The translations under genes and the position numbers were made by a program. Source: Flagellimonas oceani (GTDB taxonomy: Bacteria; Bacteroidota; Bacteroidia; Flavobacteriales; Flavobacteriaceae). Taken from it: a stretch of 64,000 nt of DNA. The first letter of the stretch is position 1. Every line of letters begins with the position of its first letter. The stretch spans positions 1,654,501 to 1,718,500 of the forward strand of contig NZ_CP049616.1 of the NCBI RefSeq assembly GCF_011068285.1. Reading direction: 5' to 3'. Below the pieces are notes generated by a model, which had not been told where the DNA came from, searched no databases, and was given only the letters and a program-made list of their open reading frames with translations. Of the stretch, positions 1 to 9,278 are shown one piece after another.

Positions 1-154
1 CGATAAGCCCTTTTTCAAAACCTGGTATAAGTTGACCCTGTCCCAATGCAACTTCCATAGGTTCGCGTTCCAGTGAACTGTCAAAAACCTGTCCATTGGT
101 CAATTTACCTGTGTAGTGCACCTTTACAGTGTCATTCTCTTTTACTTTACTCAT
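1..154 (-). CDS. FKBP-type (SlyD-like) peptidyl-prolyl isomerase, N-terminal part
   Basis: Only the first 51 codons are inside the window; the rest lies beyond base 1. The peptide starts MSKVKENDTVKVHYTGKL and continues with a DSS...GQGQLIPGFEKGL pattern, which is the N-terminal half of the FKBP fold as found in SlyD-type proline isomerases and folding chaperones. No signal peptide is visible, so a cytoplasmic location is likely. The ATG at 152-154 fits the family start. The metal-binding tail that would separate SlyD from other FKBPs cannot be seen. Confidence 0.85.
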   Translation of the reverse strand, partial: MSKVKENDTVKVHYTGKLTNGQVFDSSLEREPMEVALGQGQLIPGFEKGLI

Positions 155-310
155 AATTTTGTTTATAGTTTTAAAATCAAAACGTTGCAAATATAAAGGG
201 TATAAAATGGTTCAACGAAAGAGTTGGCCGATACCTTTGGAAAATTTGGATTTTTGACCAAGTTCGCTCTAATTTGCGCCGGAATTCTATAGAAATATGT
301 TAAATAGCAT

Positions 311-335
311 AAAAAAGGCCCACAACGTGGACCTT
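311..335 (-). terminator. Intrinsic terminator of the leishmanolysin-like gene
   Basis: A 9-bp stem with one G-U pair (315-323 with 327-335) and a 3-nt loop is followed, reading the minus strand, by a run of T. It lies 25 bases after the stop of the protease gene. Confidence 0.75.
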
Positions 336-359
336 AGTTTTTTTAATCCAAGCTATGCT

Positions 360-1421
360 TTATTTCTTGTCTGTATTCACAAAACCTACTGGCATTAAAA
401 GTATTTCTTTGGAAGCAATGTTGAGTCCTTCAGATGTATCGCCTTCCTCTAAGGTGCTTAAATCAACACCCGGTGTTCCTCGTGGTAGGTCGTACTGCTC
501 CCCTACGCTTGCCGCACCATAGCCTAGGTCTTTCATGGAGCCGGCCGTGATCCTGCTCAATGGATTTTCACCCAAGTTCAAGAACCCGGTCATCAATTCA
601 TTGTTCAAGGTGGACTCTTGCCAGTGGCCAAATGCCGTTCCTGGTCCATAAAGGCTTTCTATGGGCAGTTCCCCTGTTCCTCCCTCAGCATTCCAGAATA
701 CGTTTGCCTTGTGACCTGCAAAATATGGGGTGGTCTCGCCACCTAGCATCAAGGTTCTGTCAAATCCAAAATCAGCTGTGTTCCAAAGTGTTCCAATGCC
801 CAAAACGTGTCCCATTTCATGAACAATCACATCTTCGAACAAATCCAAGCTTTCCAAAAAGTCCAGATCCTCTACATCAAAATACATAACGCCCGAAATT
901 GGCAAGAAATCACTTGTTCGGACAAAATTGGGTCCAGCCTGCCCCAAGACACCGCCAGGACCGTCGATTGGTGCCAATGCCACTTCTATTACTATATCGT
1001 CCAAGGTTCCATCCACAGCAGGCGGAAAACCTGTAAATGCAGATGGAATGGTTCCTGTTATGGATGGAACGTCCTTTATAATGATTCGCTCCCATCGGGC
1101 TGCAGCTTGATCAAATACTTCTTGCTGACGTTCGGTGGGCGGCAACAAAAACTTTAGGCTGATATTAAAGCGTCCGTTATCGGTACCTGCAGCGCCTGTT
1201 GCCCTTGCGGTTGAAATGTCCGTAGTGATCAGATCATCCAAAATAATGGGCTCTCCTGTGCGTGCTGCAAGCGTTACCAATGTAGGTTCGGACTTTTGGA
1301 TAGAGTTTATATCTTCGTCCATACCAGCATCGTTGGAGCAAGAGGAAAAAATCAGCATTCCCGCGGCTGCTGTAAATGATAAAGAATAACGGAAAGATTT
1401 TGTGAGGTTTCTCGTAATCAT
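360..1421 (-). CDS. Leishmanolysin-like zinc metalloprotease, lipoprotein
   Basis: The product has 353 residues from the ATG at 1421; a longer in-frame start at 1454 only adds residues ahead of the signal peptide. A hydrophobic leader ends in the lipobox LIFSSC, so it is probably an exported lipoprotein. The zinc motif HEMGHVLGIGTLW lies near residues 201-213, and the later HWQEST, ELMTG and NPLSRITAGSMKDLGYG segments match the bacterial leishmanolysin-related (M8-like) endopeptidases, in which a further downstream His completes the zinc site. The substrate is unknown. The gene appears monocistronic, with its own terminator downstream. Confidence 0.85.
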   Translation of the reverse strand: MITRNLTKSFRYSLSFTAAAGMLIFSSCSNDAGMDEDINSIQKSEPTLVTLAARTGEPIILDDLITTDISTARATGAAGTDNGRFNISLKFLLPPTERQQEVFDQAAARWERIIIKDVPSITGTIPSAFTGFPPAVDGTLDDIVIEVALAPIDGPGGVLGQAGPNFVRTSDFLPISGVMYFDVEDLDFLESLDLFEDVIVHEMGHVLGIGTLWNTADFGFDRTLMLGGETTPYFAGHKANVFWNAEGGTGELPIESLYGPGTAFGHWQESTLNNELMTGFLNLGENPLSRITAGSMKDLGYGAASVGEQYDLPRGTPGVDLSTLEEGDTSEGLNIASKEILLMPVGFVNTDKK

Positions 1422-1592
1422 GTTCTCAATTTTTAAGTTAATGTAGTAAACCAAAGTTTTGATTTTAACTCAATTTAACAAAAAAAAGGAGATTACTCTA
1501 ACCTTGTGCCAAAACAGGAATGATTATGTATAGAATGGAATTATATATGTAAGAATGGTTGTTTTTTAATGATAATTGATTGAATCCTGAAA

Positions 1593-2438
1593 TCACTTCT
1601 CGTTGACCTCTACCAGTTTATCATCGTTCCACTCACCTCCGGCCACTACTCCGCCATCGGCATCATAAAACTTACCGGTGCCGCTTCGCTTATCGTTTTT
1701 CCACTCACCTGTGTACTTTTCCCCGTTGGGCCAGTAGTATGTTCCGTAGCCATTTCGCTTGTCATCTTTATAGCTTCCTACGTAGTATTCGCCATCGGCC
1801 CAGTAAAAAGTGCCCTCTCCATGGCGTTGGTTATTGGCCCATTCCCCTTCGTATCGGCTTCCGGTCTCCAAAAGTGCAACGCCAAAACCATGGGCCTTGC
1901 CATCTTTAACCTGACCGATATAGTGCATTTGGTTGCCTTTCTTACTTTTGAAGGTAATGTATTCCCCGAAGGATTTTTGCTGAAGCTGCTTTTTTAGACG
2001 GGCCAGCTGCACTTTTGTCTTTTCCAACGAAAAATTGATGGAATCGTATTTTCTTACGGCCATTTCTTCGGACCAATTTGACATGGCCATTGTATCCTTT
2101 TCTGAAATTACGCTATCTGGGACTGGATTGATATTCGTGCGGCTGCCCTTCAGTTTTTCGGCCAGTGCGATGCGCAAAGGGATTACCATGTTGTTTTCCT
2201 CACTTGATTTCATCGAGGCACTGTACGATGCGATTGCCCCATCATAATCTTCTTGGAGCAACAGCGAATCTATCTTGTTCAATTGCTCATAAGCATTAAT
2301 TTTATCCGAGATAGCCTTGTTTTCTTCTTTGACCTGTGCAAGGTCGTTTTCCAGCTGAACGGATTTTGTAACAAAGAACAACGTGGCCAAAGCAAAAACG
2401 GCCAAAAGTATAAAGGGAGCGTATTTTTTTATTTTCAT
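1593..2438 (-). CDS. Membrane-anchored MORN-repeat protein
   Basis: A 281-residue protein with one N-terminal membrane segment (about residues 8-25), a charged coiled-coil stretch (about 27-55 and 130-155) and four to five MORN repeats from about residue 170 to the end, with the pattern YxGEWxNxxRxGxGxxYxxxGxxY. MORN repeats form beta-hairpin arrays used for protein or lipid contact. It is the last gene of a three-gene minus-strand cluster, 33 bases after the DUF2490 gene. The 644-residue first gene of the cluster also has MORN-like repeats, which suggests a shared envelope task. No catalytic domain was seen. Confidence 0.8.
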   Translation of the reverse strand: MKIKKYAPFILLAVFALATLFFVTKSVQLENDLAQVKEENKAISDKINAYEQLNKIDSLLLQEDYDGAIASYSASMKSSEENNMVIPLRIALAEKLKGSRTNINPVPDSVISEKDTMAMSNWSEEMAVRKYDSINFSLEKTKVQLARLKKQLQQKSFGEYITFKSKKGNQMHYIGQVKDGKAHGFGVALLETGSRYEGEWANNQRHGEGTFYWADGEYYVGSYKDDKRNGYGTYYWPNGEKYTGEWKNDKRSGTGKFYDADGGVVAGGEWNDDKLVEVNEK

Positions 2439-2471
2439 GTGTTAAGTGCTTGGTTCACTACTAAATACGTA

Positions 2472-3296
2472 TCAATCGGTCAAATGGACGTCGGGAAGTT
2501 TATTTTTAACCCTTCTAAAGTCGGGTGAATAATACATGTGGAAACGCAATGTCCATCCTTGTTGATAGTATCCCCCGTTGTACCTTTCTTGTCCTTGGTT
2601 GTACAAAACTCCTGCGGCAAACGTGAGCCTAGGGGTGACAATATATCCAATAGTGGTCGTTAAACGAAGGTCTTCCATGGGGCTCGCCACCACTTCCTTG
2701 CCGCTCTGCATGATCAATTCCGCTTCAGGTGCAACATAAATGGTCTTGGGGCTCAACTTAGTATTGTTCAATGGGATTTTTGCCCGGAACATATATCGCC
2801 AACGGTTTCTAAAAATATAATCGCTATCCTCGGCAAACCCTTGGCTCCAACGGTGCTCTATTCGGATACGGTGATAAAACATGGCCGTGTAAAAAGGCAT
2901 GGCAAATTGGTATTGATGCCATATACGCCATTCGGGCACCACATTTCTGCCATCGGAATCCTCATCGGTGTTAAAATTGATACGCACCACTCCACCCAAT
3001 CTAAAGTTGGATTTTTTGTCGAAAATATAACCAATGGCATGCCGGTTATAGATTTGACCGATTTGTCCCATGAACGGCGTGCTCTCTGTTTCTTCGAACC
3101 TAAAATGTGTTTGTGCGTCCCAAAAGAAACGCTTGCCGATCCGAATATTCCCGTAGGTATTGAACCAGACCTTGGTTTTGGGGTCTTTATATTGTGATGT
3201 TTCCGGAAGCACTTCCGGTTCCGATTCTTGAGCAAACACCGTACATCCAAAAAGCAGAACAACAACCGCCAAAAAGCTATTTTTACTGTTCCTCAT
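2472..3296 (-). CDS. DUF2490 outer-membrane beta-barrel-like protein
   Basis: A 274-residue protein with a cleavable signal peptide (hydrophobic core followed by VFAQ). It has the hallmarks of the DUF2490 family of Bacteroidota: TKVWFNTYGNIRIGKRFFWDAQTHFRFEE near the start, many alternating aromatic strands and a C-terminus rich in aromatic residues. The family is predicted to be a beta-barrel of the outer membrane with no known function. Its start is 2 bases after the stop of the upstream 644-residue gene, so the two are very likely cotranscribed. Confidence 0.8.
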   Translation of the reverse strand: MRNSKNSFLAVVVLLFGCTVFAQESEPEVLPETSQYKDPKTKVWFNTYGNIRIGKRFFWDAQTHFRFEETESTPFMGQIGQIYNRHAIGYIFDKKSNFRLGGVVRINFNTDEDSDGRNVVPEWRIWHQYQFAMPFYTAMFYHRIRIEHRWSQGFAEDSDYIFRNRWRYMFRAKIPLNNTKLSPKTIYVAPEAELIMQSGKEVVASPMEDLRLTTTIGYIVTPRLTFAAGVLYNQGQERYNGGYYQQGWTLRFHMYYSPDFRRVKNKLPDVHLTD

Positions 3297-3298
3297 GC

Positions 3299-5233
3299 CT
3301 ATTGGTTTTTTAAGGTTGATTGTTCGAGTATCAGCGCTAAAACTTCTTTCGGCCGTTTTTCACGACGGAGTTTTCGCTCCAGCTTACGGGTATCCTTGTT
3401 CCGTAAATCCAAAATACTTTGATGGGTGTTCATCATCTGCTCGTTCAATGTAGCTATATTGTCACATGTCAGCTCTTCTGTAGCCGTTTTAATAAAATAT
3501 GGTATCAGTATATCCTTGTAGGCCGAAACGATTCGTTTTTTAACATCCTCTTCCATCACATTCGCCATAAAAGGGTTCCATACGGCATTGGTATACTCTT
3601 TTTCTATGGTTGCAATATGTTGCGGAAGTTTTTTGATGTTCACCGCAAAATTGCTCAATTGGGCGAGACATGTTTTGGCCCTTTTTCCGTACTCCAATTT
3701 TTCATCGGGCTTTTTTAGGTCCGCATAGTTGGTCAAGGAACTATCGGCCACGTTCTTCAATTGTTTTAGTGCACCCTTGTATTCCGATGAAAGCCCAGGA
3801 ACGGAATCCAATTCCTGTTCCAGATCATTGTTCAATTCAATAAGCTCTTCTTCCAGCCCGTTCAACATTTGTAACTGTTCCTCGTTGGTCAAACGGGAGG
3901 CCAGCGAACCTTTTATAAATTCCAGGCTCATTTTGGCGTAAGTGGCCAAGGCCTCTACTGCAAGAAGGTCGTTGCTTTCATATTCGAACTCTTTGGAACT
4001 TGGCAGACTGAATACCCTTGTGTTTCCCTCTTCGTCGGCCACCGCAATAATTTCGGGGCCGGGTTTTCCATTGGGCCAAAGTCTCTTCAACAGCTCGGGA
4101 ATTTCTTGGTACTGAATGATTCCCAATTCCCTGTGTGCTACCAATGTGGACAACGGGACCAAGAAATCGCTGTTTATTTTTTTAGCGGCATTGTAGTAAA
4201 AAAGTGCTTCGGGGTCGGTACGCTTTACTATGTTCAAATGGCTGTTTTTCAAAATTGTGGTGCTCATTTTGGAAGCGGCCCCATATTCGGAAACAATCTT
4301 GTCCAAGGTTTGATCTTGAACGGAATCCAAAGGATAGTGGGGCACCCTGACCTTCATATTGGTCTTAAAATCCGATGTGCCCAAATGATCAAGGACGCTA
4401 TTTACTTTTTGGTAATACCCCATGTTCTGATCCAACAACCTTACGATTTGGCTCTCCCGGCTTTCCAATTGAACAACGGTTTTCAACAAGGTCAAGTAAC
4501 CTTCGTCCAGCGTTACGGTTTTATAGTTTGAAGGGTTTTGAGCGAACACATTTATTTCTTGTGACTTACCTTCCGACTTTATTTTTACGGTTCTCAGCAA
4601 ACCATCCTCAAAAAACCAATCTTCGAGCTCCTCAACGGCCTCGGTGCCATAAAAGGACCATTCATCGTGGGCAAGTCCGTCCCTTAAAAAACGCCCGACC
4701 AGCACGCTGCTATCGTTCTCTATCTGAAAATTTTGGCGCGGCACTCCTTCATCAAAAGAAATACTGCTTTTAAAAACAATTTTCTCGATTTCCGAATCCT
4801 TGATTTGGTTGATGGTGTAGGTCCAAGTCCCATCAGGTTTGCCATCAACAAGGTTGCCCTCCCCTATTTGCTGAACACCGCTCACCAGAACCCGGTATTC
4901 GTAGCCCACTACTTGGCTCTGACTGTTGGTCTTGTACTCGCCGAACTCGAATTCCCATGGACCGTTCGCTTCACCCTTGTCAAATCCCCCGGAAAAACGG
5001 AACGATGTATCCTCGTTCTCCACCAAGGTCTCCAAATTGGATTGCTGTAATTGAAAATCCCCGTCATAAATGGTATCGAGGTCGGAAATAACGAATTGAT
5101 ATAGCGCTTTTCCCGAATAAGGCCCCACTTGCAGTGGTCCTTCGTATGTTTTTCGATCTTGGCCAAAGGCAAGGGCTGAAAAAACTAAAAAAAGTAGAAC
5201 AGGAAAAAGCCGTTTTTTAGAGGGCTGTATCAT
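3299..5233 (-). CDS. Secreted 644-residue protein with MORN-like repeats, function unknown
   Basis: The product carries a signal peptide (LLFLVFSALAFGQ). Residues about 30-250 have degenerate MORN/YwqK-like repeats (FSGGFDKGEANGPWEFEFGEY, IGEGNLVDGKPDGTWTY). The remaining 390 residues are mostly predicted helix and charged coil, ending in a strongly basic tail (RKLERKLRREKRPKE). I do not recognise the C-terminal part. It is the first gene of the cluster with the DUF2490 and MORN genes and the preceding 230 bases hold its probable promoter. A structural role in the envelope is inference only. Confidence 0.7.
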   Translation of the reverse strand: MIQPSKKRLFPVLLFLVFSALAFGQDRKTYEGPLQVGPYSGKALYQFVISDLDTIYDGDFQLQQSNLETLVENEDTSFRFSGGFDKGEANGPWEFEFGEYKTNSQSQVVGYEYRVLVSGVQQIGEGNLVDGKPDGTWTYTINQIKDSEIEKIVFKSSISFDEGVPRQNFQIENDSSVLVGRFLRDGLAHDEWSFYGTEAVEELEDWFFEDGLLRTVKIKSEGKSQEINVFAQNPSNYKTVTLDEGYLTLLKTVVQLESRESQIVRLLDQNMGYYQKVNSVLDHLGTSDFKTNMKVRVPHYPLDSVQDQTLDKIVSEYGAASKMSTTILKNSHLNIVKRTDPEALFYYNAAKKINSDFLVPLSTLVAHRELGIIQYQEIPELLKRLWPNGKPGPEIIAVADEEGNTRVFSLPSSKEFEYESNDLLAVEALATYAKMSLEFIKGSLASRLTNEEQLQMLNGLEEELIELNNDLEQELDSVPGLSSEYKGALKQLKNVADSSLTNYADLKKPDEKLEYGKRAKTCLAQLSNFAVNIKKLPQHIATIEKEYTNAVWNPFMANVMEEDVKKRIVSAYKDILIPYFIKTATEELTCDNIATLNEQMMNTHQSILDLRNKDTRKLERKLRREKRPKEVLALILEQSTLKNQ

Positions 5234-5400
5234 GTAGAAATTATGGTTTAGCTGATAGTTGTAGTAATTTACGAACCCAAAGGGACTTTTGGACTATTAA
5301 TATTGTAGCTTTTTAGAATTCGTCCTGTTTTATCATAAAAAATTAATTGATTGATAATTTGAGGGCGGCATTGTTCAAGTAAAGTCTAAAATTTAAACAC

Positions 5401-5429
5401 TAAAAAAGCGCACCGATAGATGCGCTTTT
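5401..5429 (-). terminator. Intrinsic terminator after the LRR lipoprotein gene
   Basis: The stem AAAGCGCA / TGCGCTTT (5405-5412 with 5421-5428) has an 8-nt loop and on the minus strand ends in a T run, 36 bases after the stop codon. Confidence 0.8.
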
Positions 5430-5464
5430 CGTTTCTAATGGGTATTGGCCCAATAAGCTTTTTA

Positions 5465-7156
5465 TCAATTATTGTTGAACGTCCATTGATAGTCCAATGC
5501 CAATTCATTGATTTTGGCAATTGTAGTCTGATCAATTGAATCTGTTCCGGGATTGTTTTTAAAGTCAATATACCCTAAAGTAGTTGAATTAAGAACTGCC
5601 TGATCGTAAATGAAAGAAATCATTTGGTCCAGCTCTGGTGCCAGAAACTGATTGCCGCCAACTTCAAGAACAAAAATATTGGGGTTCTGTGTAATATCGA
5701 TTTGGCTGAAATTGTTATTCTCAATATCTAAAGTTATCAATTCCACATTTTTTGATAAGTCCAAATCAGTCAACAAATTGTTCTCCATGTAAAGCTCCCT
5801 TAGCTTTATGTTAGCCGTCAAATCAATCGCAGTTATTTGATTTCCATACAATTCTAGACTTCCCAATTCGGAATTATTGGACAGGTCAACCCCTGTAAGG
5901 TTATTTCTGCCCACTCTGATCTGCCTTAAGTTTAAATTTTGCGAAACATCGATGTTTGTCAATGAGTTATCACTTAAATCAATTGACTCAAGAGCAGAAT
6001 TATTGGTGAAATCAAAACTTGTAAAATTATTTTCGCTCGCAAGAAGTGATTTTAACATAGCGTTGTTTGAGATATCCAAAGTTGAGATTTGATTTCCGGA
6101 TATTGATAAGGACTCTAGATCGGCATTTTCAGAGACATCTATCTGGGTCAACTGGTTATGTCTCGCCCAAAGCGTTTTTAAATTCACGTTGTTGGAAAGA
6201 TTCAAATTTGTTATTTGATTATACCCGACACTCAATTTTTCCAACGCACTATTATTGGAAGTGTCCAAAGATGTCAGTGCTCCTGCATAAAATTCACATG
6301 TTTTCAGTAAAATCAATTTGTCGATTTCTGCGGATGTAATATTGGTTTGAAGGTTTTGTTCTTGATCACTGTTGTTGAAACTTAAATATTCTATGACCTC
6401 AACAGCTCCAAAAATCTTTATTTCATAAACACCCTGCTCTTCATAATCGTGGGACAGCGCATTGTTTATATCCATACCACTTAAGGTGGACACATATTCA
6501 TCTTCTGTACCATCGCCCCAGTCAATTCGGTAGGTTGAACCTGTCAATGATTTTATCTCGATAGTTTTGGTGGTCAAATGCTCCGTATCGTCCACCGTGA
6601 GCATAAAAAAACTTTCTGCATCGGGAAAAACAAGGTCATCTTCCTCATATCCAAATGCTACCCAGGAGTAACCGGCGGCATCAATGTTTTCAATGGTCGT
6701 GTTTTTTGAATCCGCTTCTTGAACTGTAAAATCGAAAGGGAGCGAAGTTCCTGTAAATTGTGATAATGCCGAAGTTGCCTTTGGCACCAAGGAAATGACC
6801 AAATCATCGGAATCGACCACTATAAATTCGGTTAATGTGTATGTTCCGGGATCGAGCATTATTTCTTCGGTCACATAATCATCATCGTTGGCAATAACGG
6901 TAAGTCGTTGCCTATCAAATATTTTATTGCCGTTTTCAGTTTCCACACTTACAAAAACATAGGCTGGTATATATTCTTTGGCCGTAAGCCCTGATGGATT
7001 TTTAGCGGTAATTTCTTTGTTGCCAATACTAAAAGATTGGGCGCCTTGTTCTATGGCTTCAGGTGTTTCCGGGGTGTTGGGCGGTGTTGGACCTTCACTT
7101 TCAGAACATGAGATAAGGATAGTGAACAGCGTTAACAGATAAATTAGGTTTTTCAT
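5465..7156 (-). CDS. Surface lipoprotein with PKD-like domain and leucine-rich repeats
   Basis: A 563-residue protein. The leader MKNLIYLLTLFTILISCSE ends in a lipobox (LISC), so it should be a lipidated envelope protein. Residues about 35-165 are an uncharacterised beta-rich region; about 195-255 hold a PKD-like segment (YRIDWGDGTED, then HDYEEQGVYEIKIFG). From about 280 to 500 there are roughly nine 21-22-residue leucine-rich repeats of the type LDxSNNxxLxxLxxxxNxLTxID. This LRR type is common in surface proteins of Bacteroidota and usually serves binding. No Por or gliding sorting signal is seen at the end. It is flanked by its own promoter gap and terminator. Confidence 0.85.
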   Translation of the reverse strand: MKNLIYLLTLFTILISCSESEGPTPPNTPETPEAIEQGAQSFSIGNKEITAKNPSGLTAKEYIPAYVFVSVETENGNKIFDRQRLTVIANDDDYVTEEIMLDPGTYTLTEFIVVDSDDLVISLVPKATSALSQFTGTSLPFDFTVQEADSKNTTIENIDAAGYSWVAFGYEEDDLVFPDAESFFMLTVDDTEHLTTKTIEIKSLTGSTYRIDWGDGTEDEYVSTLSGMDINNALSHDYEEQGVYEIKIFGAVEVIEYLSFNNSDQEQNLQTNITSAEIDKLILLKTCEFYAGALTSLDTSNNSALEKLSVGYNQITNLNLSNNVNLKTLWARHNQLTQIDVSENADLESLSISGNQISTLDISNNAMLKSLLASENNFTSFDFTNNSALESIDLSDNSLTNIDVSQNLNLRQIRVGRNNLTGVDLSNNSELGSLELYGNQITAIDLTANIKLRELYMENNLLTDLDLSKNVELITLDIENNNFSQIDITQNPNIFVLEVGGNQFLAPELDQMISFIYDQAVLNSTTLGYIDFKNNPGTDSIDQTTIAKINELALDYQWTFNNN

Positions 7157-7284
7157 AAGAGGTTGGATTGTTTAGTCAAAATACTGACATGGTGCAATAT
7201 GTACGGAAGAATGGGTTAATGAATTTTAATGTGCCAGTATTAAAAGTAAGATTTTTTTTACTAATATGTTATGGTTTGCGCTAA

Positions 7285-8094
7285 TCAGTATTGATTTTTA
7301 GATAAAGTGGCCGTCAATTCATCCAAATCTTCTTGATAAATCTCATTTAATTGTTGCTTGTACGGGTCGTCTCTTTTATATATCAAAGTTCCTTGTGCTT
7401 TGGTAAGGCTATTTTTTGCACTAACGGTGTCACCGACCTTTAAATAAGTGTTGGCCAGCCCAAAATAGGCCTCACAAGTGGTATCGTATTGTTCCAGACC
7501 TTTTTTAAAGGCCCGTATGGCGTCCCCGTAATTTTCCAACTCATAGTGGCACAGACCTTGGTACACAAAGGCCTGAACATCTACCCAATCCGCTCCTTGG
7601 TTGATTACACTTTGTTCAAAATGCTGCAATGCTGTTTGATAATCCCCAAGACCATAATAGCATTCCCCTCGTGAGAAATCGATGTCCTCTCCCCATGGCG
7701 CATCAACCACATCGGGAGTCATCGCATCCAATTGGTCAAAATCCTTTAAAGCTGCTTTATAATCTCTTAAAAACCTTAATTTGAGATGCCCTCGATACCC
7801 AAGATGGTGCAAGGGTTTAAGTTCAACGGCCGTGTCCAGGTACCCGAAGCCCGTTTCATAGTCCCCGCGTTTGTTGAAGGCGACCGAACGCTCAAAATAA
7901 GGCGCGGCATAATCCGGATGTTGCCAGTTTAGAATATCGAACATGGATTGGGATATACCGTATCCCTGAATGGCTCCCGCTGTTTTAAATCGTTTTTCTT
8001 TTGGCGCTAAAAACAATTGATAAGCAACAAAGAGCGAATAAGCCGTAAATACGGTTGCGAGCAATACTTTTATTATGTTGATGAACAACCTCAT
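7285..8094 (-). CDS. TPR-repeat protein with N-terminal membrane anchor
   Basis: The product begins MRLFINIIKVLLATVFTAYSLF from the ATG at 8094; an upstream in-frame TTG at 8100 would add only two residues. One N-terminal membrane segment is followed by about six tetratricopeptide repeats (for example YETGFGYLDTAVELKPLHH and YGDAIRAFKKGLEQYDTTCEAYFGLANTYLKVGD). TPR arrays mediate protein contacts; no enzyme domain is present. Its start lies 2 bases after the stop of the upstream 165-residue membrane protein gene, so the pair is probably translated from one mRNA. Confidence 0.85.
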   Translation of the reverse strand: MRLFINIIKVLLATVFTAYSLFVAYQLFLAPKEKRFKTAGAIQGYGISQSMFDILNWQHPDYAAPYFERSVAFNKRGDYETGFGYLDTAVELKPLHHLGYRGHLKLRFLRDYKAALKDFDQLDAMTPDVVDAPWGEDIDFSRGECYYGLGDYQTALQHFEQSVINQGADWVDVQAFVYQGLCHYELENYGDAIRAFKKGLEQYDTTCEAYFGLANTYLKVGDTVSAKNSLTKAQGTLIYKRDDPYKQQLNEIYQEDLDELTATLSKNQY

Positions 8095-8096
8095 AA

Positions 8097-8594
8097 TCAA
8101 AAAATATCGGTGACCTTGCCGTTTTCCAACTTAAATACCACTTGCGCATAACTGTCCATTGGCTCATCCTGTATTTTTCCCGGCACCCAACCCTTTAGTC
8201 CGGAAATTAAGTCATATAACTTTTTGGAAACGTTTCTTGGAACTTCTACCTCTCTAATATTTGAATCTACCATTTTGGTTCTAAAATAACCGGTATCACC
8301 CTTGCAGTTTACCACAAAACGTACTGTCAACAAACCATTTTTTGGCAATCCATCCGCATCTATTTTTGATAAAATTGCTTTACCAATAGCTTTTTCGCCT
8401 CCTTGGTAATGGGTGTCTATATCGTGATACTGGTAAATTTTATAATCGCCACAGGGACTGAATTCTTCCGAATCCAACGAACTGTCATAATGGATTTCAC
8501 CAACTTCGCTGGTTATCCTTGCGTAAAGCCACAGCGTAACTAGGCCCGCTAATAAGAAACTGGCCAACAGCCAAATATTGAGTTTGCTTTTCAA
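8097..8594 (-). CDS. Hypothetical protein, single membrane segment, TonB-C-like
   Basis: A 165-residue protein with an N-terminal membrane segment (WLLASFLLAGLVTLWLY). The rest contains GLLTVRFVVNCKGDTGYF and a C-terminal VVFKLENGK, resembling the TonB C-terminal fold seen in many Bacteroidota energy-transducer-like proteins; this is a weak match by eye. No ATG exists in frame; the most plausible start is the TTG at 8594. It directly precedes the TPR gene with a 2-base gap. Confidence 0.6.
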   Translation of the reverse strand: MKSKLNIWLLASFLLAGLVTLWLYARITSEVGEIHYDSSLDSEEFSPCGDYKIYQYHDIDTHYQGGEKAIGKAILSKIDADGLPKNGLLTVRFVVNCKGDTGYFRTKMVDSNIREVEVPRNVSKKLYDLISGLKGWVPGKIQDEPMDSYAQVVFKLENGKVTDIF

Positions 8595-8654
8595 GTAATG
8601 TATTCGGTTAATGGTAATGCCAAGGTACTAATTTCGTATCAATTACACCATTGG

Positions 8655-9278
8655 CTATAGTTCATTAAACCCTTTGCCATCAAAAATCTTGGGAATGGAT
8701 TTTTCAATTCTGGCCATTCTGGTCTTGGACTGTTTGGCCTGGGAAATATGGAGCATATACCCACGCTGCCGCCCCGGTGTCAAAGCCTCAAAAGCTGTCC
8801 TAAATTCCGCGTCGCCATCCAATTTGTTCTGAAGCTCCTCGGGCATATCATATTCCGAAACCTGTTTCTTTTTCACCTTCAGGCCTGCTTTTTCAACCGC
8901 TATGGCCTCAAAAATATATGTCCTTAATGTAGTTTTCAGGGCACGGACCTGTTCCACATCGGTAAACCGGACCACGCGCGCTACATTGGAATTTTTTCCG
9001 GGCCTCTCCAATATCCCGTTTTCATCTTTTAAGAGGGAACCTTTAAAAAAACTGAGGGTACAGTTGTCCTTAAAGGCCGCTATCATCACAATGTTCTTCT
9101 GTTGAAAGGTGTAACAGGGCATGCTCCATTTCAATTCCTCGGTCAGTCCGCATTCCAAGACCAAGTTTCTAAGGAATTTGAGCTCTTTTTGCCACAAATG
9201 CACCTTACATTCCGGGGTACGGTACAACGAACATCTTCCGCAGCCTTCCAATAAATAATGGTCAATTTCTGGATTCAT
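8655..9278 (-). CDS. YdeI/OmpD-associated family protein (DUF1801 plus OmdA), copy 1
   Basis: A 207-residue protein. The first two thirds match the DUF1801 fold (LKWSMPCYTFQQKNIVMIAAFKDNCTLSFFKGSLL); the C-terminal part is the bacteriocin-protection YdeI/OmdA segment (LTPGRQRGYMLHISQAKQSKTRMARIEKSI). The biochemical role of the family is not firmly known. The start overlaps the stop of the upstream VOC gene by 4 bases (ATGA), so they are translationally coupled. The last 55 codons are nearly identical in DNA to those of the neighbour at 9644-10225. An N-terminal cysteine-rich stretch (GCGRCSLYRTPECKVHLW) is unique to this copy. Confidence 0.85.
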   Translation of the reverse strand: MNPEIDHYLLEGCGRCSLYRTPECKVHLWQKELKFLRNLVLECGLTEELKWSMPCYTFQQKNIVMIAAFKDNCTLSFFKGSLLKDENGILERPGKNSNVARVVRFTDVEQVRALKTTLRTYIFEAIAVEKAGLKVKKKQVSEYDMPEELQNKLDGDAEFRTAFEALTPGRQRGYMLHISQAKQSKTRMARIEKSIPKIFDGKGFNEL

